Positions 8,022 through 16,236 of a stretch of 40,201 bases of DNA are shown piece after piece. The DNA lies in NCBI GenBank assembly GCA_900320185.1, contig ONRD01000020.1, positions 1 to 40,201 on the forward strand, read 5' to 3'. The position numbers and the translations under genes are program-made. Source of the stretch: an uncultured Bacteroidales bacterium. Its GTDB lineage: Bacteria; Bacteroidota; Bacteroidia; Bacteroidales; UBA932. The notes under the pieces are model-generated. The model saw only the letters and a program-made list of their open reading frames with translations. It was not told where the DNA came from and ran no database searches. The stretch's first letter is position 1. The number at the start of each line of letters is the position of its first letter.

Positions 8022-10880
8022 ATGGAAATTCAGAATACATCCCCAGAAAAAATAGCGGAAACAGTTGAAAGTCAGCGTCGTTTCTATGCCACTGGCACCA
8101 CCCGCGGCATCCCCTGGCGCAAAGAAAGGCTCATCGCTTTCCGGGATGGCCTGCGAAAATGGGAGGAGCCCTTGTACGAAGCTCTCTGGAAGGACTTGCA
8201 CAAGTGCAGGGAAGAAGCCTTCATGACTGAGATTGGCCTTGTGTTCAATGAGTTGAAGGATGCCATCTCACACGTAGGCAGGTGGTCTCGGAAACGTTCC
8301 AGGCGGACCCCTCTATCCCTCTTCCCTTCGACCAGCCACATAGTCAGGGAGCCCATGGGATGCACCCTCATCGTCGCCCCATGGAATTATCCCGTCCAGC
8401 TTCTGCTGAGCCCCCTGGTCGGGGCGGTGGCGGCAGGCTGTACGGCAGTGCTGAAGCCGTCTCCGTACGTCCCGAACGTGTCGGCGACCCTTGCAGCCTT
8501 CATCAAGGACACCTTCGAAGAAGACCATGTCGCGGTGGTCCAGGGCAACCGCGAAGTGAACGCGGCTCTTTTCGCCATAAGGTTCGACATGGTGTTCCTG
8601 ACAGGGAGCCCGTCCCTTGCGAAGGTCGCCGCCGCTGCGCAGGCTCCCTACCTGACCCCGATGGTGCTCGAGCTGGGAGGCAAGAGCCCGTGCATCGTGG
8701 ACAGGGATGCCGACATAGGGGTGGCGGCCAGGAGGATCGCGTGGGGGAAGTGCCTCAACTCCGGCCAGACCTGCATAGCCCCCGACTACCTCTTCCTCCA
8801 TGAGGACATCAAGGACCGGTTCGTCGAAGAGTTCCGCAAGAGCGTGTCGGAACTCTATCCGGAGGGAACCGAGGATTCCGGGGAATATGTCCACATGGTA
8901 CGCGCCAAGGCTTTCGACCGCGTCGTCGGTTATCTCAAGGACGGCAAGGTGGTTTGCGGAGGGCGCAGCGACAGGGACAGGCTGTGGATAGAACCGACCC
9001 TCCTTGACGAGGTGTCTCCCGACGCCCCGGTGATGCAGGAGGAGATCTTCGGGCCCATATTCCCGATCCTCACTTTCAAGGACCGGAAGGAGGTGGCGGA
9101 CTTCGTCACGGCCCGTGAAAAACCGCTGGCCTTCTACTATTTCGGCCGTTCGGCGGCAGGCTGGGACCTCATCGGGAAGACCTCGTCCGGCGGGGCGTGC
9201 ATCAATGACACGATAATGCATGTGGTCAACCCGCGGCTCCCGTTCGGCGGCGTCGGCAATTCCGGCATGGGTTCCTATCATTCCGAGCGCACGTTCCTCG
9301 CATTCAGCCATGAACGCTCGGTGGTGAAGTCTCCCGCCCGCGTGGACACTCCGTTCCGTTACATGCCCTACAGGCTGTTTCCCCTGATCCGGAGATTCTT
9401 TTCCGTGATCTCATGCCTGGCGCTGCTCTTGTCCTGCGGCAAGGAGGCCCCTGCCGACGACGGGAAGCAGGAGCCGGAGCCCGAGGTGAAGAACGAGTAC
9501 AAGTTCACCGCCGAAGCCGGCTGGGACATCTACAAGGCCGGGACCTACCGCTACGGCCCGTCCATAATCATCAACGATGACGGCTCGTTCGATGCGTGGT
9601 TCGCCGCCAGCGGCTCGACTTTCGTCGACGACCTGGGAGAGAAGCTGTTCGTGGACGAAGGCACCCTCCCCGTGGAGCTCGCCAAGGTCGAAGTCGGGAT
9701 CGCCTTCACCACGGAAAAGCCCTTCTACGACGTCCAGGCATATTGCCCTACCTGGAACACCAACGGGACAGAATCCATGACGATGTCCTTGTACGAGTGG
9801 GATTCTTCCTACGCGACGACCGTCTCCAGGCCTCCCATCGCCAGCAAGCGCTTCATCCAGATGCAGGACAATTCATGGTGCGAAGTCTGGAACGAGGATT
9901 CTTCAAAGTTCCCTGCGGGCAGCTACCTTCTCACCCTTGGCCGGGGAAGCGAGAAAGCGGGCGTCTGGTTCGCCGGCGTGAAGGCCTCCATCCCAGGAAG
10001 GGACATCCGCTCCTTCCAGGACGGGGAAGAAACCACCGGGGCGCCCTATGTGGTGATAAACTATGACACCGAGGCCGGTCTTCACGGCGTGTACTGGGAC
10101 CAGGTAGCCTACTGGCACAGCACCGACGGGGGGTACACGTGGTCTGAAGAGGAGATGGTGCTCAAGCCCACCAAGGGGGCGAGGGACGAGTTCTCGTGCT
10201 GCGATCCCGGCGTCATCAAGCTCGGGGACTACTACTATCTCGGCTACACGTCCACGGAGAACCCCGCCATGGTGGAGAACCATGTGTACATGTCCCGCTC
10301 CAGGGATCCCAGGGGTCCATGGGAGAAATGGGACGGCAGCGGCTGGGGAGGCGGTCCAGTCGAACCGGTCGTGACTTACGACGGGGACAAGACCCAGTGG
10401 GGCGCCGGCGGGCCGAGCATGGTCGAAAAGGACGGCACCTTGTACATGTACTACACCTGGAACGACGGCAAGGGCAGCACCAGGGTTGCGACAGCCCCGG
10501 CCGACGATCCTCTCTGGCCCGCCCATCTCACCTTCCATGGGACGGCTGTCAATACGAGCAACCTTTCGGCGGCCGACCATTGCGACGTCAAGTACTGCCC
10601 CCAGATGGAGAAATTCATAGCCCTCCAGGCCGTGAACTGCATCTCGTCCTCGGCTTACCTCCAGATCTGGGCCTCCTCGGACGGCCTTAAGTTCCATGAA
10701 TACAGGAGGCTGACGGGGAAACTCGGCAGCGGGCTCCACAATGTCGGGCTTAGCGGGGATGCCCGCGGACACATCGACCTGTCCCGGCAACAGTACATCG
10801 GCTATGCCTACGGAATCGGAGAGGGATTCTCCTGGGGACAGTGGAACACCAAATGGAATCCTTTGAAAATCAGTAATTGA
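8022..10880 (+). CDS. In-frame fusion: aldehyde dehydrogenase + lipoprotein beta-propeller glycosidase
   Basis: 952 codons without a stop. Residues 1 to about 460 form a complete class-3-like NAD(P)+ aldehyde dehydrogenase, with catalytic Glu in LELGGKS (E217), nucleophile Cys in NSGQTCIAP (C251), EEIFGP and the closing PFGGVGNSGMG motif. Its usual family end (PFRYMPYR...LIRRF) runs straight into FFSVISCLALLLSC (lipobox Cys at 472), an acidic linker, and about 450 residues of secreted-type protein. That part shows a sialidase Asp-box (STDGGYTW) and GH43-like blade motifs (DPGVIKLGDYYYLGYTS, GPSMVEKDGTLYMYYTW), so a beta-propeller glycosidase or lectin-like protein is likely. Met448 (ATG at 9363) followed by PYRLFPLIRRFF would on its own be a good lipoprotein signal peptide. 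Two nested products from one frame are therefore possible. An assembly or deletion origin is not excluded. Confidence 0.8.
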   Translation: MEIQNTSPEKIAETVESQRRFYATGTTRGIPWRKERLIAFRDGLRKWEEPLYEALWKDLHKCREEAFMTEIGLVFNELKDAISHVGRWSRKRSRRTPLSLFPSTSHIVREPMGCTLIVAPWNYPVQLLLSPLVGAVAAGCTAVLKPSPYVPNVSATLAAFIKDTFEEDHVAVVQGNREVNAALFAIRFDMVFLTGSPSLAKVAAAAQAPYLTPMVLELGGKSPCIVDRDADIGVAARRIAWGKCLNSGQTCIAPDYLFLHEDIKDRFVEEFRKSVSELYPEGTEDSGEYVHMVRAKAFDRVVGYLKDGKVVCGGRSDRDRLWIEPTLLDEVSPDAPVMQEEIFGPIFPILTFKDRKEVADFVTAREKPLAFYYFGRSAAGWDLIGKTSSGGACINDTIMHVVNPRLPFGGVGNSGMGSYHSERTFLAFSHERSVVKSPARVDTPFRYMPYRLFPLIRRFFSVISCLALLLSCGKEAPADDGKQEPEPEVKNEYKFTAEAGWDIYKAGTYRYGPSIIINDDGSFDAWFAASGSTFVDDLGEKLFVDEGTLPVELAKVEVGIAFTTEKPFYDVQAYCPTWNTNGTESMTMSLYEWDSSYATTVSRPPIASKRFIQMQDNSWCEVWNEDSSKFPAGSYLLTLGRGSEKAGVWFAGVKASIPGRDIRSFQDGEETTGAPYVVINYDTEAGLHGVYWDQVAYWHSTDGGYTWSEEEMVLKPTKGARDEFSCCDPGVIKLGDYYYLGYTSTENPAMVENHVYMSRSRDPRGPWEKWDGSGWGGGPVEPVVTYDGDKTQWGAGGPSMVEKDGTLYMYYTWNDGKGSTRVATAPADDPLWPAHLTFHGTAVNTSNLSAADHCDVKYCPQMEKFIALQAVNCISSSAYLQIWASSDGLKFHEYRRLTGKLGSGLHNVGLSGDARGHIDLSRQQYIGYAYGIGEGFSWGQWNTKWNPLKISN
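9363..10880 (+). CDS. Possible internal in-frame gene: GH43/sialidase-like lipoprotein
   Basis: Alternative reading of the second half of the fusion, starting at the in-frame ATG at 9363. The first 24 residues have Arg residues, a hydrophobic core and LLSC, fitting a signal peptidase II substrate. The mature part (about 481 residues) begins CGKEAPADDGKQEPEPE, typical of Bacteroidota surface lipoproteins. It carries an Asp-box and propeller-blade motifs and would be exported, which an N-terminal cytoplasmic aldehyde dehydrogenase would prevent. No separate promoter or ribosome site is visible, but Bacteroidota genes often lack both signals. Listed because the export logic favours a separate start; evidence for internal initiation is indirect. 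Confidence 0.4.
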   Translation: MPYRLFPLIRRFFSVISCLALLLSCGKEAPADDGKQEPEPEVKNEYKFTAEAGWDIYKAGTYRYGPSIIINDDGSFDAWFAASGSTFVDDLGEKLFVDEGTLPVELAKVEVGIAFTTEKPFYDVQAYCPTWNTNGTESMTMSLYEWDSSYATTVSRPPIASKRFIQMQDNSWCEVWNEDSSKFPAGSYLLTLGRGSEKAGVWFAGVKASIPGRDIRSFQDGEETTGAPYVVINYDTEAGLHGVYWDQVAYWHSTDGGYTWSEEEMVLKPTKGARDEFSCCDPGVIKLGDYYYLGYTSTENPAMVENHVYMSRSRDPRGPWEKWDGSGWGGGPVEPVVTYDGDKTQWGAGGPSMVEKDGTLYMYYTWNDGKGSTRVATAPADDPLWPAHLTFHGTAVNTSNLSAADHCDVKYCPQMEKFIALQAVNCISSSAYLQIWASSDGLKFHEYRRLTGKLGSGLHNVGLSGDARGHIDLSRQQYIGYAYGIGEGFSWGQWNTKWNPLKISN

Positions 10881-10901
10881 CGGACGGTCAGGATGGGAAA
10901 G

Positions 10902-11600
10902 CTACAGATTGAGCCTTGACAGTTCCTCCCGGTTGCGGATGCTCTCGTCCATCGTCTGGAACAGCGACTTGGCTTCCTTGTCAAGGCCCATCGACATCAG
11001 GTTGTAGATGCAGCTCAGGCCTATGAAGTCGCCTGTGTGCAGGGGGGCCATCTTGTGTATCTGTTCGAGTATCGTGTCGTTCATCTTCGTGGTGAGGATG
11101 AAGTCCAGGCTGTCGTTCTGCTCCTTCGTGTAGCCCTCGGCCGGTTCCGTAGCCTTGAACTCCCTGAAAAGGCTCCATTTCAAGGAATCGAGAGTCGAGA
11201 TCATCCGGTTGTAGTCGTTGGTTATCGAAGGGTTCCTGGAGGACACGCATTTCACTGCGGCGTTCCTGGTGTCCAGCGACACGAAGACGGTGTCTCCCTC
11301 GGGGATGAAGAAGGCGTTGCCCATGCCCTCGTCGTAGGTCACCACGACTTCGGCGCGTTTCATCACGTCGGTCGGGATTTCGAAGGTGAACTTCTCATCG
11401 AACACGGGGATGGTGTAGACAGTGTCCATGTCCACGCCGTCGTTCATCCCGATCATTACGGTGTCGCAAAGGGCTCCGGCAGGGAATTCTCCTTTGACGA
11501 TCGTGGTGGCTGGCCGTACTTCGGCTTTCCTTCCGCAGGAAGCCAGGGAGAGGAGCGTAATGGCCGAAGCCATAATGGCCTTGAGTGTCCGTTTGTCCAT
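10902..11600 (-). CDS. Small lipoprotein with DUF4369-like domain, last gene of the rod-shape operon
   Basis: 232 residues. The N-terminus MDKRTLKAIMASAITLLSLASC is a lipoprotein signal peptide. The following strand-rich region (VKGEFPAGALCDTVMIG, DTVYTIPVFDEKFTFEIPTD, GNAFFIPEGDTVFVSLD) resembles DUF4369, which in Bacteroidota normally precedes a thioredoxin-like TlpA domain. The rest is helical and ends at about the point where the thioredoxin domain should begin; no CxxC motif is present. It starts 1 base after the rodA stop, so it is co-transcribed with the elongasome genes. A role in envelope assembly is suggested by context only. The start is set at the signal-peptide Met, the longer frame running into rodA. 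Confidence 0.7.
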   Translation of the reverse strand: MDKRTLKAIMASAITLLSLASCGRKAEVRPATTIVKGEFPAGALCDTVMIGMNDGVDMDTVYTIPVFDEKFTFEIPTDVMKRAEVVVTYDEGMGNAFFIPEGDTVFVSLDTRNAAVKCVSSRNPSITNDYNRMISTLDSLKWSLFREFKATEPAEGYTKEQNDSLDFILTTKMNDTILEQIHKMAPLHTGDFIGLSCIYNLMSMGLDKEAKSLFQTMDESIRNREELSRLNL

Positions 11601-11601
11601 G

Positions 11602-13050
11602 TCAATAGTATTTCTTTTCGCGCCTGTAAAGGGCAATGAATATGAATATCAGCACCGTGAATGCCCACAGCGACGAGCCTCCGTAGCTGAGCAGCGGGAG
11701 CGGGATCCCGATGACCGGCATCAAGCCGATGGTCATCCCGATGTTTATGAACAGGTGCATGAATATGCATGACGCCACGCAGTAGCCGTAGATCCGGGTG
11801 AACGCCTCCCGGCTGCGTTCCGAATCGGCGATTATCCTCCAGATCATGAACACGTACAGGAGGATTACCACGAGGCAGCCTACGAACCCCCACTCTTCTC
11901 CGACAGTGCAGAAGATGAAGTCGGTGCTCTGCTCCGGCACGAAGCCGAAGGTCGTTTGCGTCCCGTTGAGGAAGCCCTTGCCCGTGACGCCTCCCGAGCC
12001 GATGGCTATCATGGACTGGTTCACATTGTAGCCGACTCCGGCGGGGTCTTCCTTCAGGCCCAGCAGGACCTCTATCCTCTTGCGCTGGTGGTCCTGCATT
12101 ATGTTGTTGAATATGAAGTCGGTCGAGAAGACCAGCATGATTCCGGCGACCACGCCCAGCGAGGACAGGGACAGGAACCTGTTGTGGGACTTGTAGCCCT
12201 TTATCACGAAGAAGGGGATGGACACGAGGGCTATGCCGATAAGGACGTACAGCGGCTTGACCTTCTCGAGGAAGGACTCGGGTCCGGCCGCCTTCTCCAT
12301 GATCCACGGCAGGAAACAGAGCAGCAGGAAGGCCGCGATGTTGGCTCCCAGTTCCCAGTTCAGTTTCCCCTCGTTGAGGGCGTTGATGAAGAACACCACC
12401 CCGATGATGACCAGGATGGCGGTGTAGGCGGAGGTCACCAGAGTCAGGATGAACAGCAGGATGGCCATTCCGATGGCGAACAGCCACCAGCCTGAGAACC
12501 CTTCCCTGTAGAGTACGAAGATGAATCCGGCGTAGACGAGGGCGGATCCGGTCTCGCTCTCTGCCAGGATGACCATCATCGGGATTCCGATTACCAGAGC
12601 GACCAGCATGAGGTCCTTCAGCCGGTCTATCTTGAAACTCTGCTGGCTCATGACCGTAGCCAGCAGCAGCGACGTAGTGATCTTGCTCACTTCCGCCGGC
12701 TGGAACCTGACCGGACCGAATTCGAACCACGAGCGCGACCCCTTCACTTCCAGCCCGAGGAAGATCACCGCCACCAGCAGTCCGAGCACCATCAGGTACA
12801 TCGGCAGGGAGGTCGATTCCCAGAACTGGGCCGGGATCACGAACAGGATCAGGGCGGCCAGGCCCAGTGCCGTGAGTATCCAGACGAACTGTTTGCCCGA
12901 ACGGTAGTCGAAATCGAAGATGGTCGCCGGACCGTCGGAGTGGATGGAGGCGTAGATGTTCACCCAGCCGATGACTATCAGGAGCAGGTAAGCGATTACC
13001 AGCTTCCAGTCAATGCTGCCCTTGACTCCTCTGTCCGAAAAATTGCCCAT
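11602..13050 (-). CDS. rodA: RodA peptidoglycan polymerase (SEDS family)
   Basis: 482 residues with about ten or more membrane helices. It polymerises lipid II glycan strands in the elongasome together with PBP2. Family signatures are GSRSWFEFGPVRFQPAEVSKI, the ESETGSALVY segment, the VNQSMIAIGSGGVTGKGFLNGTQT loop, FVPEQSTDFIF and the closing GLMPVIGIPLPLLSYGGSS. It is longer than the Escherichia coli protein (about 370), with extra helices in the middle (residues about 180-290), as usual in Bacteroidota. It begins 2 bases after the pbp2 stop codon, which fits translational coupling of the transglycosylase and transpeptidase partners. Confidence 0.95.
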   Translation of the reverse strand: MGNFSDRGVKGSIDWKLVIAYLLLIVIGWVNIYASIHSDGPATIFDFDYRSGKQFVWILTALGLAALILFVIPAQFWESTSLPMYLMVLGLLVAVIFLGLEVKGSRSWFEFGPVRFQPAEVSKITTSLLLATVMSQQSFKIDRLKDLMLVALVIGIPMMVILAESETGSALVYAGFIFVLYREGFSGWWLFAIGMAILLFILTLVTSAYTAILVIIGVVFFINALNEGKLNWELGANIAAFLLLCFLPWIMEKAAGPESFLEKVKPLYVLIGIALVSIPFFVIKGYKSHNRFLSLSSLGVVAGIMLVFSTDFIFNNIMQDHQRKRIEVLLGLKEDPAGVGYNVNQSMIAIGSGGVTGKGFLNGTQTTFGFVPEQSTDFIFCTVGEEWGFVGCLVVILLYVFMIWRIIADSERSREAFTRIYGYCVASCIFMHLFINIGMTIGLMPVIGIPLPLLSYGGSSLWAFTVLIFIFIALYRREKKYY

Positions 13051-13052
13051 CG

Positions 13053-14894
13053 TTACTTGTATGCCTTTACCCTTCCCATCAGGTTTCCATTGATGATCCT
13101 TGTCTCGAGGTCGGTCCTGCTGACAGTGTCCCTGAGGTATTTCTCAATCAGGAGCGAAGCGATAGGAGCCGCCCAGGTGGCACCGAAGCCAGCGTTCTCG
13201 ACATAAGCCGCCACGGCGATCTTCGGGTCGTCCTTCGGGGCGAAGCAGATGAACACCGAGTTGTCGGCTCCGCGAGGGTTCTGGGCCGTGCCGGTCTTCC
13301 CGCATATGTCCAGACCCTTGACTTCCGCCACCCATGCGGTACAGCCTGAGCCACGGCCGTTGTTGACGGCCCTCCACATCCCATTGATCACCTTCTTGAA
13401 GTTATTGGTGTCGACCATCGTGTACTGCCTCTCGTAGTATTTCGGATCCAGTTCCACACCCTCGGACGCCTTCACTATGTGGGGGATCTTGTACCATCCC
13501 CTGTTCGCGACCGTGGCCGACAGGTTGGCTATCTGGAGCGGAGTGACTCCGACCTCTCCCTGCCCGATGGAGATGGAGATGATCGAGGTGAACTTCCAGC
13601 CACCCTTGCCGTACCTCTTGTTGTAGAGCTTGGAAGAGGGTATCGTCCCTCCCAGCTCTGCCGGGAAGTCGCTTCCCAGCTTGTGTCCGAAGCCGAAACT
13701 CTGGACATAGGCGTTCCACTTGTCCATGGCGTCGTCGATGCTCTTGTACTTCTTGTTTTCGAGTATCGCCTTCAGGACGTAGCAGAAATAACCGTTGCAG
13801 GACATCATGATCGCTTCTTCCAGTTTCAGCGGGGACCGGTGCCCGTGGCATCCGAGCTTGTGGTTGCCGAAGTGGTAGCCGTGCGAGCAGGGGTATGCCA
13901 TCTCTGTGTTCAGAGTCCCTTCCTGCAGGCCGATCAGCCCGTTGACGAGCTTGAACACGGATCCGGGAGGGTAGGGAGCCTGGACAGCCCTGTTGAACAT
14001 GGGCTTGTGGGGGTCCTTGAGGATTTCCGCATAGTGCTGGCCGAAGTCCGACAGCATGCTGACGTCGACACCGGGGCTCGACACCAGCGTCAGGATCTCC
14101 CCGGTCTTCGGTTCGATGGCCACGAGGCTGCCCACCTTGTTGTTCATCAGCCTCTGTCCATATTGCTGGAGGTCGGAATCGATCGTGGTCACTATGTCGT
14201 GGCCGGGAATGGCTTCCTTGTCGAACTCTCCGTCGCGGTAGCGCTGTTCTATCTGGTTGCGGGAGTTGCGAAGGTAGATGTGGTAGCCTTTCTCACCGCG
14301 CAGGTCCTTCTCGCGGGCTGCCTCTATGCCGGTTTTCCCGGCATAGTCTCCCGGACGGTACTCCCCGGGATGCTTGTCGATGTAGTCCTGGTCGACTTCC
14401 GAGACGTAGCCCAGGAGGTTGCCGCCCGCATTGACAGGGTAGTAGCGGATGCTTCTGGCCTGGCCCTTGAAACCCGGGAAATTGTACTGCAGTTCGGCGA
14501 ACTTCATGTAGGTCTCGGGCTTGACCTGCTTGAGCATCACCATGCTCTGGTAGCCGATCTTCCGCTTGTTCTTCTCATATTCGGCCATCTTCGTCCTGAT
14601 GAGGTCGGGGGACACCTCCAGCACGCTGGCGAGCATGAGGGTGTCGAACTGCTGGACCTCCCTGGGGGTAACCAGGATGTCATAGGCCACCTTGTTGCCC
14701 ACGATTATCTTCCCGTTGCGGTCGTAGATTATCCCCCTGGTCGGGTAGATGATGTCATAGACCATCGAGTTGTTGGACGCGTTGATCTTGTACTTGTCGT
14801 TTATGATCTGGATGTAGAACAGCTTCGCCAGGATGATGGCGGCCACTACCACCAGGCCGATAAGCAGCTTTCGGCTTCTACCGTCGGTCGTCAT
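13053..14894 (-). CDS. mrdA: Penicillin-binding protein 2, elongasome transpeptidase
   Basis: 613 residues. One N-terminal membrane helix (KLLIGLVVVAAIILAKLFYI) anchors a periplasmic class B PBP. The pedestal domain begins at YPTRGIIYDRNGKIIVGN; the transpeptidase domain has the acyl-serine motif SVFK (S312, K315), a SCN motif in MMSCNGYF and KTGT (K533-T-G535). It cross-links the strands made by RodA along the lateral wall and is the target of mecillinam-type beta-lactams in relatives. It overlaps mreD by 17 bases at its start and precedes rodA by 2 bases. Confidence 0.95.
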   Translation of the reverse strand: MTTDGRSRKLLIGLVVVAAIILAKLFYIQIINDKYKINASNNSMVYDIIYPTRGIIYDRNGKIIVGNKVAYDILVTPREVQQFDTLMLASVLEVSPDLIRTKMAEYEKNKRKIGYQSMVMLKQVKPETYMKFAELQYNFPGFKGQARSIRYYPVNAGGNLLGYVSEVDQDYIDKHPGEYRPGDYAGKTGIEAAREKDLRGEKGYHIYLRNSRNQIEQRYRDGEFDKEAIPGHDIVTTIDSDLQQYGQRLMNNKVGSLVAIEPKTGEILTLVSSPGVDVSMLSDFGQHYAEILKDPHKPMFNRAVQAPYPPGSVFKLVNGLIGLQEGTLNTEMAYPCSHGYHFGNHKLGCHGHRSPLKLEEAIMMSCNGYFCYVLKAILENKKYKSIDDAMDKWNAYVQSFGFGHKLGSDFPAELGGTIPSSKLYNKRYGKGGWKFTSIISISIGQGEVGVTPLQIANLSATVANRGWYKIPHIVKASEGVELDPKYYERQYTMVDTNNFKKVINGMWRAVNNGRGSGCTAWVAEVKGLDICGKTGTAQNPRGADNSVFICFAPKDDPKIAVAAYVENAGFGATWAAPIASLLIEKYLRDTVSRTDLETRIINGNLMGRVKAYK

Positions 14895-15387
14895 AGGTCA
14901 GCAGGTTGACAAACAGTATTGAAACCAGATAGCTTGCGAGGACGGACAGGCCGAGGCGCGCGCCGATGAACCAGAGGGGGCGCGTCCCCGCGCATTCGGC
15001 AAGGATGTAGATGGTGAGGAAGACGGCGATTTCGAGGATAAGGGCCATGGATATCCTTCCGAAGCCGTATTTCTTCAGGCTGATGTTCTCGTTCTGCTCA
15101 AAAGGCTCCTGGCCGCATGTCATCTCTATCAGCGGCCTGCGCAGGAAGGCTACGGGAACCAGCGAGAGGGCGTTTATCCCGAGGAGGCCTTCGGCGAAGA
15201 AGTCCACTGCGAGGCCGGTGGCGAAGGCTATGAGCATCGCGGCCGTGGTGCCGACGCTTACCGGGATGAAGAACACCAGCATCGGGAGCAAGGTCAGGGT
15301 CACGTACGGGGTGAAATGGAAGAAGTTGCACAGGATCATCTGGGCCACTACGAACAGGATGTATGTCAGGGTGTAGTTGTTCCTCAT
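14878..15387 (-). CDS. mreD: Rod shape-determining protein MreD
   Basis: 169 residues, five or six membrane helices, usual family length. Hydrophobic segments include YILFVVAQMILCNFFHF, VTLTLLPMLVFFIPVSVG and MALILEIAVFLTIYILAE. The motif pattern G-AVDFF-EGLLGINALSL matches MreD (the D-F-G-L-G-A signature). The ATG overlaps the mreC stop codon by 4 bases and the end overlaps pbp2 by 17, giving a tightly coupled operon. It works as a membrane scaffold connecting MreC to the enzymes. Confidence 0.9.
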   Translation of the reverse strand: MRNNYTLTYILFVVAQMILCNFFHFTPYVTLTLLPMLVFFIPVSVGTTAAMLIAFATGLAVDFFAEGLLGINALSLVPVAFLRRPLIEMTCGQEPFEQNENISLKKYGFGRISMALILEIAVFLTIYILAECAGTRPLWFIGARLGLSVLASYLVSILFVNLLTYDDRR

Positions 15388-16217
15388 GGCTTCTGGATGT
15401 CTGGTGAACCCTCGATGGCACGGATCTCTTCCGCCCGTATGTTCTCGACTATGGTAACGTATTTAAGTGCCGACTGGCCCTGGAAGAGCCTGACTTTCAC
15501 TTCGTTGGTTGCCCCGTTGATGACTTTTGCCTCTCCTGCGACACCCAGGGGGATGTCGGGAGGGAAGATCGCCGAATAACCGCTTGTGTAGACGGTGTCT
15601 CCCGGTTCGAACCGGAACTGGAGCGGAACCTCTCTCATGACGGCCCCGTCGGTGGATATCCCGTCCCAGGACAGAGGCCCCACCGCACCCGAAGTACCCA
15701 TCCTGGCGGAGATGTTGACCTCGGCGTTCAGGAAGGAGATAGCATAGGAATAGTGCCTGCTCACGGCATCCACGATACCGATCACGCCCTTGCCCGTGAC
15801 GATTCCGGAATTCTCCTTGATGCCGTCGTCGCTCCCTTTGTCCAGGATCAGGTAGTTGTGCTGGTTACTGGTGCCGGACTTGATTATCTTCGCCGGAATG
15901 TACTTGAAGCCGTCCCCGGGGGTGTAGGGTGCGAAAGAAGAGTCGGCTGCGGCCGCTTTCACCCCGTAATCCCTCAGCAGGTTCCTCAGGGCCTCGTTCT
16001 CAAGGGCGAGCTCGTCGTTCTGCTTCCTGAGCATGAAGTAGCCGGCAACACCCTGGCAGGCACCCCAGGTCTTTGCCATGAATGCATGGGAGACCCTGGA
16101 AAGCCAGAGTCTCTGGAGGGTGTTGTTGTTGTTGAGCATAAGGAGGGACGCGATCTCCAGCAGAATGAAAACCGCGGTACTGAAGATCCTTGCGGAAGCC
16201 GATCTCTCCTTGGGCAT
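15384..16217 (-). CDS. mreC: Rod shape-determining protein MreC
   Basis: 277 residues: a short cytoplasmic tail, one membrane helix (IFSTAVFILLEIASLLML), a coiled-coil-like segment (RKQNDELALENEALRNLL) and the periplasmic beta domain with IIKSGTSNQHNYLILDKGSDDGIKENSGIV, the family's conserved N-Y-LD-G---GI--GM motif. It links the MreB cytoskeleton to PBP2. It follows mreB by 19 bases and overlaps mreD by 4. Confidence 0.93.
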   Translation of the reverse strand: MPKERSASARIFSTAVFILLEIASLLMLNNNNTLQRLWLSRVSHAFMAKTWGACQGVAGYFMLRKQNDELALENEALRNLLRDYGVKAAAADSSFAPYTPGDGFKYIPAKIIKSGTSNQHNYLILDKGSDDGIKENSGIVTGKGVIGIVDAVSRHYSYAISFLNAEVNISARMGTSGAVGPLSWDGISTDGAVMREVPLQFRFEPGDTVYTSGYSAIFPPDIPLGVAGEAKVINGATNEVKVRLFQGQSALKYVTIVENIRAEEIRAIEGSPDIQKP

Positions 16218-16236
16218 TACTTGACCAGGTTAGGCA

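Noticed and set aside
13479-14909. 476-codon plus-strand ORF opposite pbp2
   Set aside because: It is antisense to a clearly conserved PBP2; the frame is open because of GC-rich codon bias and has His/Val/Asp-rich shadow composition.
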